From Melieria omissa (Eukaryota > Arthropoda > Insecta > Diptera > Ulidiidae), in contig OZ020269.1 in assembly GCA_963971225.1 (NCBI GenBank), positions 104,359,986 through 104,423,985 of the forward strand: a stretch of DNA of 64,000 nucleotides, written 5' to 3'. The notes under the pieces were generated by a model. It saw nothing but the letters and a program-made list of their open reading frames with translations. It searched no databases and was not told the DNA's origin. The translations under genes were made by a program, and so were the position numbers. This document shows, one piece after another, positions 57,050 through 64,000 of the stretch. Position 1 is the first letter of the stretch. Every line of letters begins with the position of its first letter.

Positions 57050-57345
57050 TCAGTCAGAACCTTGTTTGGTTACCGTAAGACTGAGGCATGACAGACAACT
57101 GCGAGGCCATTAAACTAGGTAGACCCCTTTTCGATCAAGAAGCATTATGTCAAAGTCAACTGATTCCAGATGAAAGAGAAACAGTCAATATCGCTAGTCA
57201 AACCTGGCCAACACACAACAAGATAGGATCTACAGAGATGGTTAGCCTGGATCGTAACTTCATAAGGACAGTTGTATCTATATTCTCACGGGACAGTCCC
57301 TAATGGCAAGAAATGCTGGAAGACTTGGATTGCTTCACAATTACA
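57050..57345 (+). pseudogene. Possible LINE fragment
   Basis: Near 57290 one frame reads ILTGQSLMARNAGRLGLLHN, resembling the TGHxLIGxHAxRLG block before the LINE zinc knuckle. Nothing else of the domain survives. Confidence 0.4.
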
Positions 57346-59145
57346 TCATTCTACAATCCCGAAACAAGATAAAGAATAGAAAACAGTCTTACGTTCTATG
57401 TTTTAATGTTTGTCCTTGGCCAGGTCAATTGTAAACATTTGGCGCTCTTCGTTCCTTAAAAAACTCTACTAAGGATTTTACTCTAAATGAAAGATATCAG
57501 AAAGATAGCAAAGGTTTATATTGAAATATATCGGTTCCTAGAGCGCTAAATGCTCCAATTCTTTGTGCTAATGTCTACTTTGCTAAGCCTAACCTTCCTT
57601 AATAGAACTCTGCAAGACGATTGTCGTTGCAAACAAGAAGATGAAGAAAAGAAAACAGTCTTATAGGACTAAAAGGACTTAATATTCGGAGTCTTTTGTT
57701 AGTTACTAACTCTACTGAGGATTTTAATCTAAAAGGAAGTGGGTAGATAGCAAAGAAGGCTCCCATGCAACTAGTACAGCCTGGACATCACAAATGCATT
57801 TACACAATCTTGGGACCCAATTGAGAGATAAATTTTACGACACATAATTTTATATGCGCTTCACAAATTCAAGAAGAATTTTCCAATTAAATTTGAATAA
57901 TTTAGAGGCGTCGTTGAAGTGTGAATGATTTAATGATAAAATGGCATCTATAATGAATTAGTTAACTAATTGGATCTTTTGTAAGTTGTACCAAATTCTG
58001 TGGCGAACATGACCGTATCATGTTTGACTTTGAAATCCGAAATTAGTTTTAAATGTTTTTGATCTGCACACAAAAAATCCTGGAATATAGATACCTACTT
58101 AAGTAAAAAAGTGAAAATATTGCTATTCCTATACTTTATCTGTAGAATTGGGTTTTTAATGCCGAGTCATAATAATTTGTCAAAACCCCATCAAATACTG
58201 CAAAAGAAGCTGACATTGTTCCTTCTGACACGTTCTCATTCTGCACAGTGCGGCAAGTGGAAAATTGAGAGACTCATGGCAAAAACATAACTTGGAGTGC
58301 ATTGACTTTTTGCCGTTTGGCCTCGGTGAGGAGAGTGGCTGTGTATGTGTGTATGTGTGTTTGAGTGTGAGTGTTTTTTGCTATGTATTTTCGCTGCAGC
58401 CGGCAACAAATGTGCAAATGACTGAATTTCATGTGCGAGGGCAATGTGAGCGCGAACTGCGAAGCAACAAAGCAGCGAACCACCCACCGAGTGTGTGACG
58501 TGGAGGATGAAGTTGGGACAGCAGGTTCACGCTACACGGTTGCGGATGTGCACGAGTGAGATAAATTGTACGTACCTAAATGTTATTTGCGGCGAGTCCA
58601 ATAGCCAAGTCAGCAAAAGCGAGCACGGGACATGGCAATAGTCAAAGTCACGGCCGTGGCTGGCATTGTCGGTGGGTGCACTGGGTGAGTGGCAAAAACA
58701 TGGTCGCAGAAAAAAAACTATAAGCCGATTAGGCGGTAAGCGCAAAGATATGGTCCACGGGTGCTTCGCCCTTACATATACACACACACACACACGCACA
58801 CACACAACCACATAGAACCAAATGAGAAATGTGATCAAAGCTGAAAAGCTTACTGGCATCTAAAATTTTTTGCGCATTTGCGTGGTTTCAAGAAGTTAAA
58901 GGTAAATGTAATTAAAATATGCAAAGTTTTCAACCTTAAATAGTGTAGTGGAATTTTTCAAGTGCAATAAAAAATATGATAAAAAAATATATATTTGTGC
59001 AACAGGGATCTATTGCTTTAGACTGATTCCAACTGGCTGATTGGAAACTTTTTCATATCAAAAGTTTTTAAACATCTGAGATTTATATTTGACTATGTAA
59101 AAAGCAGTTGTTGACAGAAATATATTTTAATTAGTGTTGAATGAA
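57346..59145. other. Intergenic DNA, no gene recognised
   Basis: Includes (GT)n near 58345 and (CA)n near 58785. A more GC-rich, low-repeat part (58230-58860) could be regulatory; nothing definite is visible. Confidence 0.35.
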
Positions 59146-59149
59146 TTAA

Positions 59150-59640
59150 ACCCTTTCGACCCCAAGGTTGCCTGAGAACAACTTCACCTATTTGTCATCT
59201 TGTAGCAAAAGCTACGATTAATTTATGAGTTTAAATTAAGTAGGCACAAACAACTTAATAGTTCTAGAAGTGAATTTGAAGCAAATGACAAAAATTGTAC
59301 TGTTATCAACAAAATAATTTTCAATCATTTGCAGCGATTTTAGGGAAAGTTTGTGAAAATGCGAAATGAAGTTTGTGTTCTAATTGAAGTCTACGAATTG
59401 AGCGCGTTTGATCAAAACCCTGTTTCTTTAATAATGGTTAAATAAAATCAAAAAGTGATAATTTTGTATTTTTACATAAATATTAAATAAGTTTTCTGTA
59501 ATGAAAAATATTGATACAAAATTTCTTTAACTCGATTAAAGTTAAAATTGTGCAAAAGGAAACTTCTCTAAAAAAAACTTCAAATGTCGTGTTTCAAGTT
59601 TTGCATGATTTAAATACCAAAAAGGACTATCGAGACAGAG
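59150..59640. mobile_element. TTAA-type element, CCCTTTCGACCCC family, decayed copy
   Basis: Left end ttaaaccctttcgaccccaa at 59146. The interior matches 17003-17520 (gaagtctacgaattgagcgc, gatcaaaaccctgtttc). The right end has decayed; a (GA)n run follows at 59634. Confidence 0.7.
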
Positions 59641-62100
59641 AGAGAGAGAGCAATAGTCGATATTTTCAAATATTAATTAAGGCAGCAAAACCCAAAGTGC
59701 ACTAAAGGAGTTACTGAAGCGGGTTTTATTGCAATGCCGCTATGACTTCTATAAGTCTTCTGTTGACAGTTGTTCTTCACAAGCATTTTTTGAATTCTTC
59801 ACTAGCAAAATCAATCTTTCGCCATGGACATAATGACTTGGAGTCAGGTTCGAACTTTAAGGTGAATGCACTAAAACCTCTAAACTATGTTCCAGGAGCT
59901 TCTGGCGAGTCACTATCGATTTGTGTGACCTGGCGTTGTTTCAGTGGAACAAAAATCTTTCTCTATTGACCAAAGCTGGTCGCTTTGTTGACACAAGTTG
60001 TTGACACAACATGTTCGAAGTAAACGTTTGATCAGAGAGTGTTGCTCATAGTAGATGAATTAATGGTGACTTTATACCACCATGACCATCAAACATATAG
60101 CAAAACCTTCCTGACTGTCAATCCTGGCTTCCTGCACTTCGACAAGTAATCCATTTGAGACTGGAGTGATGCATTATCAATAATTTTTCATTACCAGATT
60201 TCATTACATTGGCTACAGAAATGAATCGATTTTGTTGCGATTCGTTCCATGAGAATTTTTGCCTTTACTCGCTCATACATCGAGCTTCTTCCAGCCCTAT
60301 TCAAATGATATCTACTAAACCTTTTTTTGTCCACGGTTCAGCATTTAAATACAAATAAGAAAAAAGATCTTCCAAGTGGTTCAAATCACTATAGTATTTA
60401 AGTTTTATGCTCCATACACAAATTTTAAATGTTTTTTCTTGGTGTTTTTTAAACTTTATTTCTCTTTTATTTACTTTTTTTGTATTCTGTCGCCATAAAA
60501 ATTTCATTTACAAAAAACTTTAGCAATAACGCTCAACTTTTCCATTGATGCACAGGTCACTTTAATAAAACCATTACACCAGCCACAATTTCAATACATT
60601 CACAACATAATTGTGCGCCCATCTCCACATCCGGCACACATCCTGCCGCATATCCTGTGTCGCTAAGAATCACAACCACACAACAATAAAACGCCTAAAA
60701 CAAGAGCCAATGAATTTCCGCAACAAAAACGAACAACAAAAAAAAATATGAAATTAAAACAAAAAGCAGCAAATAAAAACCGGAAAAACATCCCCCAATT
60801 GCAATCATGAAATTAATGAGATGCATTACAACAATTGCTACAAGCAGCTAAAAACATGGCATAAAAATTTGCCGCACGCAATGACGCAATGCTTGCATTG
60901 AAAAATTGTCGCCATTATGGTCGACACATCGGCTGACTCACTGACTGACTGACAATAGGCGCCGCCGCGCCCCCAAACATCCGGTCGGTCCATACCAGCC
61001 AACCGACCTACTTGGCACTACCTGAAATGAATTCACTGCGGTGCGCTGTGATGATCTCCTGCGGCTTCGCTCGTATGTACGCTGGCGGCATTCACGTGCC
61101 CCCCCGACAGGCAGCACACGTGCTTGGCCACAATGAGCGCTTGGCTGTTCCTGACTTGCGCTGCCGCATGCTGCGGCCGCTCGCTCACTTCCACTTCCAC
61201 CTCAACGCGACGCTGTCTTCCGTTTTGTATTGCGGCCACTACTGCTATTGTTGTTGTTGTTGTTGTTTTTGTTATTCTTGTTATTGTTTTCGGCCAGCAG
61301 TAATTCGCATTTCATTTTTATAATTTGTTCAGACTGATATGCTGCGGTGCGTAGCGGCTATCTGTCAGCGGTGCCAGTGTCAGCGTTCGCGTTCGCGTTC
61401 TTGTCCGCGTTTTTCGTTTGGCGTTTGGACATTTTTGTCGGTTTGTTTATGACCCTGACTAATGGGCCTCATTATGTGCTGCATTTACCGTTAAGCACCT
61501 TTTCATCCGTTTGTCAGCTTATTGCCACTCTAATCATCCCCCCAAACAATTTCATCCCCCGCCCGCACAAACATACAACTGTACCATTTCATTATCGCTT
61601 ATTGTCTCTCATTCGACTTTTTAGGCGCGTTTTTTTGCCTGCTTTGTTTTTGTATACATTTTCCTTATGTGCTGTGGCATTAATTCTATTAAATTCTCTC
61701 TCGTTTCTTGGTGTTGTTGTGCTTGTTTTCATTTATTTGGTGGAACTATCATTTCCATCTAGTGTTTCAATAAAAATACGCCACAGTTCCCTACGACACA
61801 CATCTATGGATGCATTAATAATAACATGCGGGTGTAGTAACGTTAATGACAGCATTAGTTCCGTCATATTCGCAACGAGATAAGCACAATTTGCTTTATT
61901 GACCGACCTTTTTGTGCCATCGCCACCAAGTGACAGCTTTATTTTGGAAAATTAAACCAACCCAAAACATGCTACACATTGTGTTTCATTTCTGATATTT
62001 ATTTCTTTTTTATTTATTAAAAAATTTCCAACAAACACATAGTTTCAACCAAAAGTATACTAAAGGAAGGTAGCAAAATTTCCTTGTAGGCGAAGAAAAA
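59641..62100. other. Intergenic DNA, no gene recognised
   Basis: 60640-61900 is low in repeats, moderately GC-rich and has (TTG)n near 61250. The 178-codon frame at 61347-61883 is hydrophobic but has no start context, family resemblance or codon bias to support it. Confidence 0.35.
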
Positions 62101-62109
62101 CGAAATTTT

Positions 62110-63195
62110 TGGAAAAGTGGCAATTTATTTCTCAACGTAGTCTCCTTTCCTTGACCCAGCGATGCTCCAACTTTTTTAACCCGTCTGAAAAATACGTTTT
62201 CTGGAGGTCTGCAAAGTAGCCCTCCATGGCGGCGATAACATCCTCATTCGACTCAATTTTCTGCCCGGCGAGTGACTTTTTCAAGTTTGGAAACAAAAAG
62301 AAGTCACACGGGGCCAAATCTGGAGAATACGGTGGATGGGGCAGCTGTTCGTAGCCTAATGTACCAATTTGGCCGTGACGACGGCGGAGGTGTGAGCTGG
62401 TGCGTTGTCATGGTGGAAGAGCACTTTTTTCTTCTCCAAATGGGGCCGTTTTTTCTGCAATTCGGCATTGAATCGGCCCAATAGTTCGGCATAGTAGAGC
62501 CCTGTGACCGTTTTGCCCTTCTCCAGGTAGTCGATGTAGATCACACCTTGTGAATCCCAGAAAACGGTGACCATAACCTTTCCGGCCGATGGGACAGGCT
62601 TTGCCTTCTTCGGAGCACATTCGCCGGACAAAGTCCACTGTTTCGACTGTTCCTTGGTCTCTGGTGCGTACCAGTGAATCCATGTTTCGTCGACGGTCAC
62701 GAAACGACGCAGAAACTCCTTCGGATTGCGCTTAAACAGTGTCAAACACTGCTCTGAACTGGTCTCACGGATGCGCTTGTCGTCCGGAGTGAGCAAACGC
62801 GGCACCCATCGAGCCGACAGCTTTTTCATACCCAATATTTCATACAGAATATGGCCCACGCGGTCTTTTGAGATGCCGACTGTCTCAGCTATCTCGCGCA
62901 CCTTCAATCGGCGGTCTGCCAATACCTGATCGTGGACATTTGTCACGTAATCCTCCGTGGTAGCCGTTTTTGGGGCACCTGGGCGTGGCTCATCAAAAAC
63001 TGACATGCGACCACGTTGAAACTCGTTAAACCCATTTTTGACGGTCGCCATTGAAGGAGAAGAGTCATCGTACACAGCATCCAAGCGCTCTTTGATTTCG
63101 CTGCGCGATTTCCCTTCCAAAAACAAGAATCGACTCACCGACCGATATTGCTCTTTTTCCATTTTTCTAAAATCCGCGGACACGTTCGTTTCCAC
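62110..63195 (-). pseudogene. Mariner transposase, mellifera-type, one frameshift
   Basis: Transposase for TA-targeted cut-and-paste transposition. The frame from the ATG at 63195 encodes METNVSADFRKMEKEQYRSV, paired helix-turn-helix region (SEIKERLDAVY; LKVREIAETVGISKDRVGH), the linker WVPRLLTP, and catalytic blocks VTVDETWIHW and FHHDNAPAHT, ending at a TAG near 62356. The rest (HPPYSPDLAPCDFFLFPNL...HRWVKER) continues in the next frame to about 62132, so a single one-base loss separates the third catalytic aspartate. Spacing between the last two aspartates is 34 (D34D). Otherwise undamaged, so a fairly recent copy. Terminal repeats were not resolved. Confidence 0.9.
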
Positions 63196-64000
63196 ACGCG
63201 GTCAAAACAAAACTACAAATCCAATATGGCTGAAATTTTGACAGTAGTCGTCTACGAGGATGTACTACACGATAGTAAATTTCTGTTACGATAGTGGCAC
63301 CATCGGGCGGTGGGGCTAAGTACTTATCGGGCTGCCCTCGTACTTTACCAAGAGTTGATGAGAAATGATCGGACGAGCTGGTTCTTTCCTATTGAAACCA
63401 TAACATAGAAGTTTGGAGATGAACTGGAGTTTATTTCCAGTTGTAGTTGTAGTTTCTTCGAGCAATAAAAACATAAACATGCACAATTATGGTTGGCAGG
63501 CAAAATCGTTATGAAGCCAATACCCATAAAAAAACTGCCCCAATTTTTCCCAACCGTTGCACTTCAAAGCCAACTTGTCATATGATAATGTCTATTAAAT
63601 ATCTGTATACTACAAATTCCAATTGACATGAGTTCCCGAAATCTGGTAGTCTCAAAACTACACTTAAGGCGTGCTTTATCAGTTAATCAATCACATATTG
63701 AATAAAGGAGTGGATGTATTAGTTTGCAAATAAATTTTGATTGGCAGTACAAAATATGTGGAGTTTTATCTACAGGACAGTGGCGCAGGCAGGGAGGTTT
63801 TTGGGATTCAAACCCATCACAAACACAAAAATTTCCGGTACAAACGATGGCTTCGAATGGTATTCAGCTGTGCGCCCTGCTACAGGATAACACGGTACAA
63901 ATTCCAAAAAACCGCGAAGTTCCTCAACTGTTCTTTATATTTTCGGAGTCTCTGATCACGGATATGTAATTATTTTTTTCGGGTCACCTCTAGTTTGGAT
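63196..64000. other. Intergenic DNA with a hAT-like end
   Basis: CAGTGGCGCAGGCAGGGAGG at about 63779 with ttcaaacccatcacaaacac downstream belongs to the CAGTGGCG family. No gene seen. Confidence 0.45.

Noticed and set aside
59740..59990. Possible transposase C-terminal fragment
   Set aside because: Neither strand gave a convincing catalytic or C-terminal motif.
61347..61883. 178-codon hydrophobic frame
   Set aside because: No recognisable family, promoter or splice structure; composition matches the surrounding T-rich DNA.

Overview
This is eukaryotic DNA, almost certainly from a higher fly (Diptera, Brachycera; a tephritid-like fruit fly is my best guess, and the sequence cannot settle it). 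The evidence is short GT-AG introns, TATA boxes about 60-115 bases before small two-exon secreted-protein genes, an insect odorant-binding protein, and a transposon load (mariner, hAT-like and piggyBac-like short elements, LOA/Jockey-type and RTE LINEs, BEL/Pao, tRNA-derived SINEs) typical of large fly genomes. Nothing bacterial, no CRISPR array and no convincing functional tRNA or rRNA gene was seen.

Five host genes are supportable, all encoding secreted proteins with an intron at or near the signal-peptide junction. They are: a classical six-cysteine odorant-binding protein (2011-2588, +); two tandem paralogues of a cysteine-poor OBP-like protein (7138-7830 and 12883-13640, +), with their promoters and downstream DNA duplicated; an unrecognised 124-residue secreted protein (39337-39798, -); and a roughly 2313-residue Ser/Thr-rich mucin-like protein built from about 130 copies of a 16-residue repeat (41966-48979, +). 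The three OBP-type genes in the first 14 kb look like a local OBP cluster.

Most of the rest is transposon debris. From 4.7 to 21.7 kb lie many truncated LINE 3' ends (RNase H plus a C-terminal zinc knuckle), a mauritiana-like mariner and several SINEs. From 22.3 to 32 kb there is a nested, partly mirror-image structure. Two LINE copies in opposite orientation flank an element with hAT-like ends, which holds a TTAA-flanked short inverted-repeat element and a BEL/Pao retrotransposon. The retrotransposon has apparently identical 242-bp LTRs and a 5-bp target duplication, but it has lost most of reverse transcriptase and integrase. From 33 to 38.6 kb there is a deleted Tc1/mariner-type element, a mariner carrying a SINE, a 697-bp TTAA element and a decayed LINE. 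From 49 to 64 kb there is intergenic DNA, a 2.1-kb hexanucleotide array (GACTAA)n, TTAA-type elements including one nested in another, a LINE 3' end and a nearly intact mellifera-type mariner.

The points most worth a second look are: the intron-more-conserved-than-exon pattern in the duplicated OBP-like genes; the mucin array with its 576-bp higher-order period; a 28-bp near-perfect hairpin just downstream of the unknown secreted gene; the young but gutted BEL element; and at least five different families of TTAA-targeting miniature elements.
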